Shown here piece after piece: positions 35,084-44,501 of a stretch of 64,000 nucleotides of DNA (position 1 is the first letter of the stretch; the number at the start of each line of letters is the position of its first letter). Below the pieces are notes generated by a model that had not been told where the DNA came from, did not search any database, and was given only the letters and a program-made list of their open reading frames with translations. The position numbers and the translations under genes were made by a program. The stretch covers positions 1 to 64,000 of the forward strand of contig NZ_PYGJ01000017.1 in NCBI RefSeq assembly GCF_003014475.1. Direction: 5' to 3'. This DNA is from Shimia abyssi. GTDB lineage: Bacteria; Pseudomonadota; Alphaproteobacteria; Rhodobacterales; Rhodobacteraceae.

Positions 35084-36217
35084 ATGACTATTTCTGGTGT
35101 TGGTATCGTCGGATGTGGCAATATCTCGGCGTCTTACCTCAAGCTTGCGCCGTTGTTTAATTTTCTGGATGTCCGGGCGGTTGCAGATTTGAACATGGAT
35201 GCCGCCCGCGCACGAGCAAGTGAGTTTAATGTGCGCGCGGAGACAATCGAAGGTCTGCTGGCGGCGGAGGACATCGAGATTGTTGTTAATCTCACCGTGC
35301 CTGCGGCCCATTTTGAAGTTACAAAGCGGATTTTGGAGAGCGGTAAACACGCCTACTCGGAAAAGCCGTATGTGCTGTCGTTGGAAGAAGGAGAGGCGCT
35401 GCGCGAAGTCGCGAGCGAAAGGGGCCTTCGTGTGGGCTCGGCACCGGATACATTTCTAGGCGGTGCACACCAGTTGGCGCGTGCTGTGCTGGACGAAGGG
35501 TTAGCGGGCGAAATTGTTGGAGGGACGTGCCATGTAATGTCGCATGGCATGGAGGCGTGGCACCCAAATCCTGACTTTTTCTTTCAAACGGGTGGGGGGC
35601 CGGTACTCGACCTTGGACCATATTATATCACGAATTTGGTTCAGTTGATCGGCCCGGTGAAGGCAGTGACGGCGATGGCGTCGGCCAGTTTCTCCACGCG
35701 AACCATCGGCAAAGGTCCGCGACTGGGAGAGACGGTACCTGTTGAAACGCCAACAAACATTCATGCCATTCTGGAGTTTCGGAACGGAGCCTTGATCACG
35801 CTGGGTGCAAGTTGGGATGTTTGGGCGCATCGCCACAAAAACATGGAACTCTATGGAGAGAAGGGATCGCTCTTTGTACCCGATCCTAACTTCTTTGGGG
35901 AGGCCGTCCAATTTGCAGGAGAAAATGGCTCCATCGAGGAAGTTCCGAGCCGTGACCATCCGTTTGGAGTGCCCAATGATACGGATAATGCAGGGATTGG
36001 ACGCGCGAATTACCGCTGCGCAGGACTTGCCGACATGGCGGCGGCCATTGCGGAAGGTCGGCCACACCGCTGCAGTCTGGAGTTGGCGACACATGTTGTT
36101 GAAGTGATGACGGCGGTCCTTAAATCGGCGAAAGACCGACAGTGGATTGAAATGTCGACGACCTGTGAGCGCCCTGCGCCATTGACTCCCGAGCAGGCAA
36201 GCCAATTGTTGCGCTGA
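35084..36217 (+). CDS. Gfo/Idh/MocA family oxidoreductase
   Basis: A 377-residue NAD(P)-dependent dehydrogenase. The N-terminal Rossmann motif is GVGIVGCGNISASYLKLAPL, and SGKHAYSEKPYVLSLEEGEA holds the catalytic EKP. The C-terminal alpha/beta domain has GGGPVLDLGPYYITNLVQLI. These enzymes oxidise a hydroxyl of sugars or inositols to a ketone. Together with the isomerase this suggests a route through a keto-sugar, as for glucosides or inositol-like sugars. Last gene of the operon, followed by a strong terminator. Confidence 0.9.
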   Translation: MTISGVGIVGCGNISASYLKLAPLFNFLDVRAVADLNMDAARARASEFNVRAETIEGLLAAEDIEIVVNLTVPAAHFEVTKRILESGKHAYSEKPYVLSLEEGEALREVASERGLRVGSAPDTFLGGAHQLARAVLDEGLAGEIVGGTCHVMSHGMEAWHPNPDFFFQTGGGPVLDLGPYYITNLVQLIGPVKAVTAMASASFSTRTIGKGPRLGETVPVETPTNIHAILEFRNGALITLGASWDVWAHRHKNMELYGEKGSLFVPDPNFFGEAVQFAGENGSIEEVPSRDHPFGVPNDTDNAGIGRANYRCAGLADMAAAIAEGRPHRCSLELATHVVEVMTAVLKSAKDRQWIEMSTTCERPAPLTPEQASQLLR

Positions 36218-36241
36218 AGATTAGCAAAAGGTTAGCCAGCA

Positions 36242-36273
36242 AAAAGCCCAGCCAGAAAACTGGCTGGGCTTTT
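36242..36273. terminator. Bidirectional terminator between the sugar operon and acnB
   Basis: AAAAGCCCAGCCAG and its exact complement flank a four-base loop (AAAA). The T run follows the stem on the plus strand, and the A run gives one on the minus strand, so it can end both the plus-strand sugar operon and the convergent acnB transcript. Confidence 0.85.
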
Positions 36274-36293
36274 CTTACGACCGAAAACTTCGA

Positions 36294-39086
36294 TCAGAAA
36301 TGTACGGAACGCGCACCCAGCGGAGTTTGCTTCGGCGGCGCAAACTTGGTCAGATCAATGCCCTTGACGGCGGTTTTGTACTCTTCAATCGTCGGAGTAC
36401 GACCAAGGATGGCAGAGAGTACCACAACCGGGGTTGAACCAAGCAGCGATTCACCTTTCTTGGTCGCGCTGTCTGCAACCACACGGCCTTGGAACAGACG
36501 TGTGGACGTAGCCAGAACGGTGTCGCCCTTGGCGGCTTTTTCCTGGTTACCCATGCAAAGGTTACAGCCGGGGCGTTCGAGGTAGAGAATATTCTCATAC
36601 TCGGTCCGGGCCGTTGTCTTGGGGGCGTTGTCATCGAATTCAAAGCCGGAGTACTTTTGCAGCACTTCCCAGTCACCTTCTGCCTTCAACTCGTCGATAA
36701 TGTTGTAGGTTGGTGCGGTGACCACGAGCGGCGCGTTGAATTCGACCGAACCTTGCGACTCTTCAAGATTGCGAAGCATCTGGGCGACGATCTTGATGTC
36801 ACCTTTGTGAACCATGCAGGAGCCGACAAAGCCCAGATCCACCTTCTTTTCCGCTTTGTAGAAAGAAATTGGGCGGATCGTGTCGTGAGTGTAGCGCTTG
36901 GACACATCCACGTTATTGACATCGGGGTCCGCGATCATTGGTTCGTTGATCTGATCTAGGTCGACGACCACTTCGGCGGAATACTTGGCATTGGCATCCG
37001 GGGTCAGGGCAGGCTTTGCGCCCGATTTGATTTCGGCAATGCGGGCGTCAGCCTTGGCGATCAAGCTGGCGAGCATTCCGTTATCATGCTCCATGCCTTT
37101 GTCCATCATGATCTGAATACGCGACTTGGCGAGTTCCAGCGACCCGATCAGTGTTTCGTCATTCGAGATACAAACCGATGCTTTGGCCTTCATTTCGGCT
37201 GTCCAGTCGGTGAAGGTAAAGGCCTGATCCGCAAGCAGCGTTCCGATATGCACCTCGATCACACGGCCCTGGAAGACGTTGTCGCCATGCTGCGCGAGCA
37301 TTTGCGCCTGAGTGGCGTGCACAACATCGCGGAAATCCATGTGGTCGGCCATTTGTCCTGTGAAGGTCACCTTAACCGATTCCGGAACAGGCATCGACGC
37401 CTCACCAGTAGCCAGCGCAAGCGCGACGGTACCGGAGTCCGCGCCAAAGGCCACGCCTTTTGACATGCGCGTGTGGCTGTCTCCGCCAATGGTAACGTCC
37501 CAGTCGCTTACAGTGATGTCGTTCAGCACCTTGTGGATAACATCGGTCATCGCATGATATTCGCCCTTGGGGTCACGCCCGGTGACGAGGCCGAAATCGT
37601 TCATGAACTTCATCAGACGCGGTGTGTTGGCCTGAGCCTTGAGGTCCCAAACGGACGCCGTGTGACAACCGGACTGGTACGCGCCATCAACAGTGGGCGA
37701 TACGACGGTAGCCGCCATCGCCTCTAGTTCCTGCATGGTCATCAGACCCGTGGTGTCCTGACTGCCCACGATGTTCACGGCGACGCGGACGTCGGAACCG
37801 GCGTGCAATACCTTGCCCGGAGTGTTGCCACGTGCATTGGCGTTGAAGATTTTCTCAACGGCGGTCATGCCCTGACCTTCATGGCTGATTTCCTTGGATG
37901 GGGCAAAGACCGACTTGAGCTCGACGCCCAAAGTCTCGCAGGCAAGCGTCTGCAGCTTCTTGCCAAAGACAATGGCGTAAGAACCGCCCGCCTTCATGAA
38001 TTCCATCTTTTGTGGCGTGAAGGAAGAGGACATGTCCACCAGCTCTTCACCGCCTTCGGCGCTATAGAGTTTCTTATCTTTAGTGTTGATTTTGAGAACC
38101 GTGCCGGTCTCGACAGAGTACTTCTGCTCAAGGATTGGGTTGCCATCGTTGTTTAGGATCGCCTTGCCGTCAGCATCCACCTTCTTGACCCAATTCTTCA
38201 AGTCGACACCTATGCCGCCGGTCACGCCAACAGTGGTCAGGAAAATCGGCGAGATGCCGTTGGTGCCAGCAACGATTGGCGCAAAATTAACAAAAGGCAC
38301 ATAGGGGCTGGCTTGTTTGCCTGTCCAAAGGGCCACGTTGTTGACGCCCGACATCCGTGATGATCCGACACCCATCGTACCTTTTTCGGCGATAAGCATA
38401 ACTCGCTTGCCGGGGTGTTGCAGTTTGAGGGCTTGGATCTCTTCTTGCGCCGTCTCGGAAATAAAGCACTTACCATGCAGTTCCCGGTCAGAGCGGGAGT
38501 GAGCCTGATTGCCGGGGGACAAAAGGTCGGTCGAGATGTCACCTTCGGCTGCAATGTATGTGACAACTTCGATTTCTTCGTCGATGTCAGGAAGAGTGGT
38601 GAAGAATTCCCCAGCTGCGTAGCTCTCCAGGAGCGATTTTGCGATGGCGTTGCCCGCTTTATAGGCGGCCTCGATGCGGTCCGTGTCGGCCTCATAGAGG
38701 AAGACTTGCGTTTTAAGCACGTCAGCGGCCTTGGTGGCCAATTCGGCTTTTTCGCTCAAAGCAACATCCAGAAGAACGTCAATGGATGGGCCACCTTTCA
38801 TATGCGACAAAAGCTCAAAGGCGTAGTCAACTGAGATTTCTTCAACGACGGTTTCACCCAATACGATTTCTTTGAGAAATCTTGCCTTCGCGCCTGCCGC
38901 GCTCGTTGTTCCGGGCAATGTATTGTAGATCAAGAAATTCAGGGATTGTGCGCGATGCTTGTTTTCGGTTTCCTTGATTTGAGCAATAATTTCTTCAGTC
39001 AGTGCCGCGTCGTCAATCGGCTTAGGGCTCAACCCTTGATCTTTGCGGGTTTCGATCTCTTCGAGGTATGTGATGTACAAGCTCAT
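36294..39086 (-). CDS. acnB: Aconitate hydratase B
   Basis: A 930-residue cytosolic enzyme of the TCA cycle that isomerises citrate and isocitrate through cis-aconitate. It has the AcnB layout with the HEAT-like domain first, then the swivel domain and the catalytic domains. The 4Fe-4S ligands include the pair in PGCNLCMGNQEKAAKG near the C-terminus. Size is slightly above the E. coli enzyme. The ribosome binding site is weak (GGGA). It is convergent with the sugar operon and alone on its transcript. Confidence 0.96.
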   Translation of the reverse strand: MSLYITYLEEIETRKDQGLSPKPIDDAALTEEIIAQIKETENKHRAQSLNFLIYNTLPGTTSAAGAKARFLKEIVLGETVVEEISVDYAFELLSHMKGGPSIDVLLDVALSEKAELATKAADVLKTQVFLYEADTDRIEAAYKAGNAIAKSLLESYAAGEFFTTLPDIDEEIEVVTYIAAEGDISTDLLSPGNQAHSRSDRELHGKCFISETAQEEIQALKLQHPGKRVMLIAEKGTMGVGSSRMSGVNNVALWTGKQASPYVPFVNFAPIVAGTNGISPIFLTTVGVTGGIGVDLKNWVKKVDADGKAILNNDGNPILEQKYSVETGTVLKINTKDKKLYSAEGGEELVDMSSSFTPQKMEFMKAGGSYAIVFGKKLQTLACETLGVELKSVFAPSKEISHEGQGMTAVEKIFNANARGNTPGKVLHAGSDVRVAVNIVGSQDTTGLMTMQELEAMAATVVSPTVDGAYQSGCHTASVWDLKAQANTPRLMKFMNDFGLVTGRDPKGEYHAMTDVIHKVLNDITVSDWDVTIGGDSHTRMSKGVAFGADSGTVALALATGEASMPVPESVKVTFTGQMADHMDFRDVVHATQAQMLAQHGDNVFQGRVIEVHIGTLLADQAFTFTDWTAEMKAKASVCISNDETLIGSLELAKSRIQIMMDKGMEHDNGMLASLIAKADARIAEIKSGAKPALTPDANAKYSAEVVVDLDQINEPMIADPDVNNVDVSKRYTHDTIRPISFYKAEKKVDLGFVGSCMVHKGDIKIVAQMLRNLEESQGSVEFNAPLVVTAPTYNIIDELKAEGDWEVLQKYSGFEFDDNAPKTTARTEYENILYLERPGCNLCMGNQEKAAKGDTVLATSTRLFQGRVVADSATKKGESLLGSTPVVVLSAILGRTPTIEEYKTAVKGIDLTKFAPPKQTPLGARSVHF

Positions 39087-39433
39087 GGCGGTCCCAGCTA
39101 CTAAGTGTCAAATTGCGTTCACACATCGGAAACGAGTGTCATTGTCTGCCGAGCGTGCTTTGTATGCGGCGGTATACCAAAATTGCCGGAAGCGCAAGTG
39201 TCCGCTCTGTAGCAAAGTGTCTCAGTGTCGGGATGGTGAGTGGATGCTCTGTTTAAGGGGATTGAAGCTCAATACATTTATTTCTTGCGAATGCAATGAA
39301 TATGGTAACAAAATGAAGGTGTTGTTCCGTATGCCGTTAAGTTCGCCTTTTAGCGTGAAGGTATAGCGGCCGGGGGACGGAAATTTCTATGCAGTGACCG
39401 ATCTGAATTGAAGGTCTAAGGCAGGTGATCGAA
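39087..39433. other. Intergenic region upstream of acnB and the DUF3179 gene
   Basis: About 350 bases between two divergent genes, so it must hold both promoters. No palindrome or RNA gene stood out. A plus-strand frame 39043-39366 overlaps the acnB start and has no family resemblance. Confidence 0.4.
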
Positions 39434-40684
39434 ATGATTGTGACATTGGTTTACTGGTTGAGCTTGATCGTGACATTGGCAATTGGTTTTGTCTACTTTC
39501 GCGATCTCGGCGACGTGTCACAAATGGTTTTGAAGGTTAAGCGGAGCAACATGCTTCGCTTCATTCGTCATGAGTACACATTCCTGATAATCGGCGGCGT
39601 GGCGTTTGCTGTATTTACGGTTGTGCAGTTTCTTTTTAGTGTGGGGCCACTTTGGATTTGGCTATTTGCCACGGCTCTTGTCGTTCTATTATATGGGTTT
39701 CCGTATATCTGGGTGCATGTGGGATTGCGCAATCAGTCCAAGGTAGCAGAGTTCGTATCGATTGCCGAAGCGCGGGCCTATGTTGCTCCGTCTAACCAAG
39801 TTCTCGTGATGGAGAACAATGGCGTGGCGAGAGCTCACCCTCAAGCGCAGCTGCTGAGACCTCATTTGGCTGGAAATGATGAAGGCTTGAACGGCGAGAA
39901 CGTCATCATGACGTACTGTGCCATGGCGAATTTGGGTATCGGCTATACTCCCGAAATTGAAGGGGAGACGGTGGATCTGGATGTGCTTGCTCAACATGGC
40001 AATAACCTAGTTTTGCGCGACAACAAGACCGGAGAGCCGGTGCAACAGATCTATGGGTTTCGCGAACGTGACATAGCATCTGATCAGTCCGGGCCTGTTT
40101 GCCCGATGCGTCCCACGTTAGCGATGCGCCCGTGGCCCACATTTCGCATGACATTCCGTGCGTTTGAAAAGGCGTATCCTGACGGCACTGTTTTTATTAA
40201 CAAGCCTTCGTCAAACCCGATCCTGTTTTTGTTCGATATGGCCTTAGAAATGCTCTTTGCCGCGTCCATCGAACGACAACACCGGGAAGCCAAGCCGGTT
40301 ATGGACAATATGACTCACTATGACGAACGACTACCCAATAAGACGTATGTTTGGGGTATCGACATCGACGGAGATGCAGTTTGTTGGACTGACGACTTTG
40401 TAATTGATCAGGGCGGCCTCGTGAATGCCACTGTTGGGGGGCGGCCGGTGGTTGCCGCCTGGGATCCCAGGTTTGAGAGCCTTGGCGTTTGGTACAATGA
40501 CACCGGTGAATCGGTTCAGGAAATCGACTTTTTCGGCGATTCACCAGCTGGCCGTTTGGAGCGGGTTGAAGGACTGAGACCGGGGCTTTTCTGGCATGTT
40601 TGGGTTGAATTCTTTCCGCACACGGATCTGAACAGATTGGACGATGCTGAGGCCGATACTGCTGCCAGTTCTAGGCAGGCATAA
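39434..40684 (+). CDS. DUF3179-domain membrane protein
   Basis: A 416-residue protein. Three hydrophobic segments fill the first 100 residues (IVTLVYWLSLIVTLAIGFVY and two around residues 50-95). The rest matches the DUF3179 domain, with VLVMENNGVARAHPQAQLLR, NVIMTYCAMANLGIGYTPEI and DPRFESLGVWYNDTG. The function of the family is not known. ATG 39434 has GGCAGG eight bases upstream; a GTG at 39425 is also in frame. It is followed after 47 bases by a sulfatase, with which it probably forms an operon. Confidence 0.8.
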   Translation: MIVTLVYWLSLIVTLAIGFVYFRDLGDVSQMVLKVKRSNMLRFIRHEYTFLIIGGVAFAVFTVVQFLFSVGPLWIWLFATALVVLLYGFPYIWVHVGLRNQSKVAEFVSIAEARAYVAPSNQVLVMENNGVARAHPQAQLLRPHLAGNDEGLNGENVIMTYCAMANLGIGYTPEIEGETVDLDVLAQHGNNLVLRDNKTGEPVQQIYGFRERDIASDQSGPVCPMRPTLAMRPWPTFRMTFRAFEKAYPDGTVFINKPSSNPILFLFDMALEMLFAASIERQHREAKPVMDNMTHYDERLPNKTYVWGIDIDGDAVCWTDDFVIDQGGLVNATVGGRPVVAAWDPRFESLGVWYNDTGESVQEIDFFGDSPAGRLERVEGLRPGLFWHVWVEFFPHTDLNRLDDAEADTAASSRQA

Positions 40685-40731
40685 TTTGACCCCTTGGCGA
40701 TGGCGGAACTGAAAATTCTAGGGAGCAAGAG

Positions 40732-42396
40732 ATGAAGGCGACACTAAAAGGCACTGTTTTGAGTATAGCGGTCTTGCCGTGCTTTGCTCAAGCTGACGCG
40801 ATCAAGCATGATGCGGAGTATTATATTCTTCTTGATCAGCACGCCGAGGCGTGGGCCGAAGATGATGCCGCCGTAGACGCGGAATTGGCGGGTTTTCGCG
40901 AGCGAAACGGCGGCACCGCACCCAATATCATCAGCATTCTCATCGATGATCTTGGTTTTGGAGATATGGGTATCCCCGAGCTGAACGCGGTGCGCGGCTA
41001 TGAGACGCCGAATGTTAACGACTTTTCAGACGAAGCTTTGCGAATGGTGCGTATGTACACGGAACCGTCCTGCACCCCGACGCGCGTGGCCCAAATGACC
41101 GGTCGATTGCCTGTGCGCACAAGCATGGGAAATACGCAGGTGGATATCGTTGGCGAGGGTTTGCCGGGCGACGAAGTCTTGCTGCCGGAGCTTCTCAAAG
41201 AAGTTGGCTATGCGACGTCTCATGTCGGCAAGTGGCACATGGGGGACATCGCGGAAAGCTGGGCGATGAACCAAGGATTTGACTATGCACAGATGGCGGT
41301 GCACCAGCAGGGTCAGCTAACGATCTACCATGACGATGCAATCCGAGAGCAGGTGTCGGTCGGGATTTTCGACTATGAAGACACCTACACGGTGGATGAT
41401 TTCTTCCGACCGGATGCGTCGGCCATGATGACTGTGATCGAAGGCGAAGCAGGAGGCAGCGTGCGCGAAATTCGCATGGAAAATGGCGAACGTTGGAACA
41501 CGGCCAAATATGACGAGATGAATCAGGCGTTTCAGGACAAAACTCTATCTGAACTGGAGCGTTTGGCTGGGGGCGAGGAGCCATTCTTTTTGCAATACTG
41601 GCCGATGATCCCACTGCACAATACTCGCACAGGACGGGATGGTCCGGAGAGCCCGAATGCAGGTCTTTATGTTGACAAAATGCAGCAACTGGACAGTTGG
41701 TTGGGTGATATCTTTGAGCGGATGGAAGAGTTGGGCGTCGCGGACAACACGATTGTTGTCCTGATGGGGGACAACGGGCATTTCACCAAATACTCGCCGC
41801 AGTCCGGGTTTACCCCGATGATTTATCGTGGCGGCAAGGCCGATACGACCGAGGGCGGTATTCGTGTGGATGCGTTTATTCGCTGGCCCGGCATGATTGA
41901 GGCCGACGGTCTGCTGAACAGCATTATCCACGTTTCTGATCTGTACACTACACTTGCCCGTTTTGCCGGCGCGGATCAGCATATTCCACGTGACCGTTTG
42001 GTGGATGGTGTCGATCAGTCCGCTGCGTTGCTGTTTTCGGATGAAACAAAGGCGCGGCGCGACCATGTGATAGTATATTCTGTGCATACGCCTGCTGCGA
42101 TTATCAAGGACCAGTTGAAGATGAACATGCCCAAAGCCGGCGAAAATCCGATTGGTGCCAAGTTCTTTGACCTGTTCCGTGATACGCGTGAAGAATACCC
42201 TGTTTCGACGGAAGTCGGCGCGTGGGGCGGACAAGAGTTTGTGCGCATTTTTGGTCGTCACAAAGCCCGTAAGGAGCTGTACCCGGACGGCCCAGCCGCC
42301 AAGGGTGTGCCATATGAGGGGATCGATAATATTCGTCCCGAAACCGCCGAAGCGGTTCGGCAGTTTCAGGTGAAACGCGCTGCGGTGCAACAGTGA
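40732..42396 (+). CDS. Periplasmic arylsulfatase-type enzyme
   Basis: A 554-residue protein with a signal peptide (MKATLKGTVLSIAVLPCFAQ). The formylglycine motif is C-T-P-T-R (Cys114), and the first metal pair is Asp72-Asp73 in SILIDDLGFGDMGIPE. GKWHMGDI and VVLMGDNGHFTKYS carry the later Lys, His, Asp and Asn positions. It needs activation by a formylglycine-generating system, not present in the window. The start follows AGGGAGC. It sits between the DUF3179 gene and an outer-membrane barrel gene 14 bases downstream, so the three likely work together at the cell envelope. Confidence 0.9.
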   Translation: MKATLKGTVLSIAVLPCFAQADAIKHDAEYYILLDQHAEAWAEDDAAVDAELAGFRERNGGTAPNIISILIDDLGFGDMGIPELNAVRGYETPNVNDFSDEALRMVRMYTEPSCTPTRVAQMTGRLPVRTSMGNTQVDIVGEGLPGDEVLLPELLKEVGYATSHVGKWHMGDIAESWAMNQGFDYAQMAVHQQGQLTIYHDDAIREQVSVGIFDYEDTYTVDDFFRPDASAMMTVIEGEAGGSVREIRMENGERWNTAKYDEMNQAFQDKTLSELERLAGGEEPFFLQYWPMIPLHNTRTGRDGPESPNAGLYVDKMQQLDSWLGDIFERMEELGVADNTIVVLMGDNGHFTKYSPQSGFTPMIYRGGKADTTEGGIRVDAFIRWPGMIEADGLLNSIIHVSDLYTTLARFAGADQHIPRDRLVDGVDQSAALLFSDETKARRDHVIVYSVHTPAAIIKDQLKMNMPKAGENPIGAKFFDLFRDTREEYPVSTEVGAWGGQEFVRIFGRHKARKELYPDGPAAKGVPYEGIDNIRPETAEAVRQFQVKRAAVQQ

Positions 42397-42410
42397 GGGG
42401 TGGCTGAGCC

Positions 42411-43226
42411 ATGAGTGAACAAGAAAATAGTACACCTGAGGGAATGCTAAGCAAAATGATGGCTGTCGCGGCTGTTGCGACGGCATTTGTGTCACCTGCG
42501 GCAGCTGACCCGGCTGTGTTGTCCTTTTCGCAAGAATGGAGCACTGACCTGACGGGATATATTTTCCTGCCGGTGTCGACGACGGGCACGTCTACTGTTG
42601 CCGGTTCATCGGGGTCGATTGACCTTAGCCTGCGTGACGCGCTGGAACTGTTGGACTTTGCGGCGTCGATACGATCCGAGAGCTGGAAGGGGGATTTCGG
42701 CCTTATATTTGACGCCAACTACTTGTCTCTTGGGCAAGATTTTGTTGGCGGCGGTGGTGGTAGCGCCCAAGTGGATGTTGAGCAATACTGGCTCGCGTTT
42801 ATGGGCGCTTATCGCGTTGCGGGCTCAAACGGAGCAGGCGATCGGCCTTATTCTTTCGATATCCATGCAGGCGCACGATACAACAGCCTCAAGCAACAGC
42901 TTGATTTGAATGGCCCAGGGCCGGGTATGTCCTTTGGTGGGACTGAAACTTGGTGGGAGCCAGTAATCGGTGCGCGGTATACATGGCAGATCAATGACCG
43001 GTGGACCGGTGCGGTTCTGGCAGATGCCGGCGGCTTTGGCGTTAATGGCAGCGACTTGCAGTTTAGCACGACGCTTGGCTTCGATTATGGTTACGACAAC
43101 GGCGGATCACTGAAGTTGGGCGTGAGGTACTATAGCATCGACTATTCGAACGTACGTTCCGACGGGCTTTTCGCTTATGACGTGGATCAGGTTGGGCCTT
43201 TTGTCGGGTATACGTTCCGCTTTTAA
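42411..43226 (+). CDS. Outer-membrane beta-barrel protein
   Basis: A 271-residue protein. A signal peptide is visible from about residue 12 (MLSKMMAVAAVATAFVSPAA). The mature part has alternating aromatic strands and ends in the barrel signature GPFVGYTFRF with a C-terminal Phe. The first 11 residues (MSEQENSTPEG) are unusual ahead of a signal peptide, so the true start may be the ATG at 42444, although the spacing to a ribosome binding site is better for 42411. It may form a pore or anchor for the sulfatase made upstream. Confidence 0.75.
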   Translation: MSEQENSTPEGMLSKMMAVAAVATAFVSPAAADPAVLSFSQEWSTDLTGYIFLPVSTTGTSTVAGSSGSIDLSLRDALELLDFAASIRSESWKGDFGLIFDANYLSLGQDFVGGGGGSAQVDVEQYWLAFMGAYRVAGSNGAGDRPYSFDIHAGARYNSLKQQLDLNGPGPGMSFGGTETWWEPVIGARYTWQINDRWTGAVLADAGGFGVNGSDLQFSTTLGFDYGYDNGGSLKLGVRYYSIDYSNVRSDGLFAYDVDQVGPFVGYTFRF

Positions 43227-43233
43227 AGTAACA

Positions 43234-43261
43234 ACGCCGGCGAGAAACTTCTCGCCGGCGT
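43234..43261. terminator. Hairpin between the barrel gene and the convergent aldolase-type gene
   Basis: ACGCCGGCGAGA pairs perfectly with TCTCGCCGGCGT around a four-base loop, seven bases after the barrel stop. There is no clear T run on either strand, so it may act as an inefficient terminator or an mRNA-stabilising hairpin for both convergent genes. Confidence 0.6.
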
Positions 43262-43286
43262 CCACTCTTGCGTCAATCGTTTTTTC

Positions 43287-44501
43287 TTAAGCGACTGCGC
43301 GCACTTCATTTAAAAGCGACACAAATTCTTCGTCACTCAGAAAGTCCCGCTTCTCGATCCCCTTCTGTTTGACGCGTGTCAGAAGCTCGACCGCCTGCGC
43401 GTCATCGAGTTCGCCTAGTCCCAGTTCCTGCATTTTGTAGACTATCGACGCCTTACCACTCTTCTTCCCTAGCACCACTTCTCCGGCCCGCCCCGTAAGC
43501 GAGGGGTGGGTTCCAAACATGACCAGCGGGTCGTGCATGACGTATTGAATGCCAATGCCGGACTCTCGAATAAAGTTGCCGTGGCCAAGCACCGGCTTGT
43601 TGCGTGCAATCGGAATGTTGGAAATTTCGGAGATGAGCGCCCCCAGTTCTGGAAGCTTGTCCATTTGATATTGCGTGTCGTAACCGTACAATAGGTGCAG
43701 GCCCAACATAAGCTCTTCTAGCGCGGCATTACCTGTGCGTTCGCCGAGCCCATTGGCGCAGCTGTGCACGACTTCGGCGCCTGCCGCGACCGCTGCGAGC
43801 TCGGTGGCAACACCCATTCCAAAGTCGTTATGGGTGTGTATCTCGATCGGCAGGCCAGTCATCCCCTTGACCCATCCCACCATGTATTTCACCGCCTCTG
43901 GTGTCGCGCACCCCATCGTGTCAACGATGCCGATCGAGTCGGGCGGCGACTCGTTCATGATGCCCTTGCACAGGTTTTCAAGATCATCGGGCCGAGCGCG
44001 TGTTGTGTCATAGGGGAAGAATACGGCGTACAGCCCCTGTTCGCGCGCGTAATTGATCACGTCCCGGCTCTTCTTGAAGACGTCTTCCCAAGTCCAGCCG
44101 AACTGGGTGACAAGCTTTGGGTATCCAATGGGAACCTCAATAACGACACCGTCAGCACCACATTCCAAAGCCATATCAATGTCTTGCTTCATTGCGCGGG
44201 CAAATGTGAAAATCTTGGATTTCAGCCCAAGTTTGGAGATTTCGCGAATGGCTTCGGCATCCTGCGGTGATACAGCGGGCATTCCAGCCTCGATACGTTC
44301 CACGCCAATTTCGTCCATTTTTGTGGCGATGCGCAGTTTGTCATCAATGGAGAATACAACGCCCGGTGTCTGTTCACCGTCGCGCAAAGTCGCATCGTGA
44401 ATTTGCACCTTGGGCGGAAGAAGCAGGTCCCTTCGTACATCCTGGTGGAAATTATACGGGCTAACCCACCACTTTCCGTCTTCAAAGTATGTCTCGCGCA
44501 T
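43287..44501 (-). CDS. DRE-TIM metallolyase (isopropylmalate/homocitrate synthase-like)
   Basis: A 404-residue protein. The DRE motif is VQIHDATLRDGEQTPGVVFS; metal ligands are seen in IEIHTHNDFGMGVATE; and NGLGERTGNAALEELMLGL is the family loop. Members condense or cleave acyl-CoA with a 2-oxo acid. It is shorter than LeuA and lacks the leucine-binding domain, so it is probably not a feedback-regulated biosynthetic enzyme. It is divergent from the GntR regulator and lies at the edge of the aromatic/malonyl cluster, so it may be part of that pathway. The exact reaction cannot be named. Confidence 0.8.
   Translation of the reverse strand: MRETYFEDGKWWVSPYNFHQDVRRDLLLPPKVQIHDATLRDGEQTPGVVFSIDDKLRIATKMDEIGVERIEAGMPAVSPQDAEAIREISKLGLKSKIFTFARAMKQDIDMALECGADGVVIEVPIGYPKLVTQFGWTWEDVFKKSRDVINYAREQGLYAVFFPYDTTRARPDDLENLCKGIMNESPPDSIGIVDTMGCATPEAVKYMVGWVKGMTGLPIEIHTHNDFGMGVATELAAVAAGAEVVHSCANGLGERTGNAALEELMLGLHLLYGYDTQYQMDKLPELGALISEISNIPIARNKPVLGHGNFIRESGIGIQYVMHDPLVMFGTHPSLTGRAGEVVLGKKSGKASIVYKMQELGLGELDDAQAVELLTRVKQKGIEKRDFLSDEEFVSLLNEVRAVA

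Noticed and set aside
41545-42495. 316-codon open frame antisense to the periplasmic sulfatase
   Set aside because: Opposite strand of a clear gene, composition not protein-like, no start signal.
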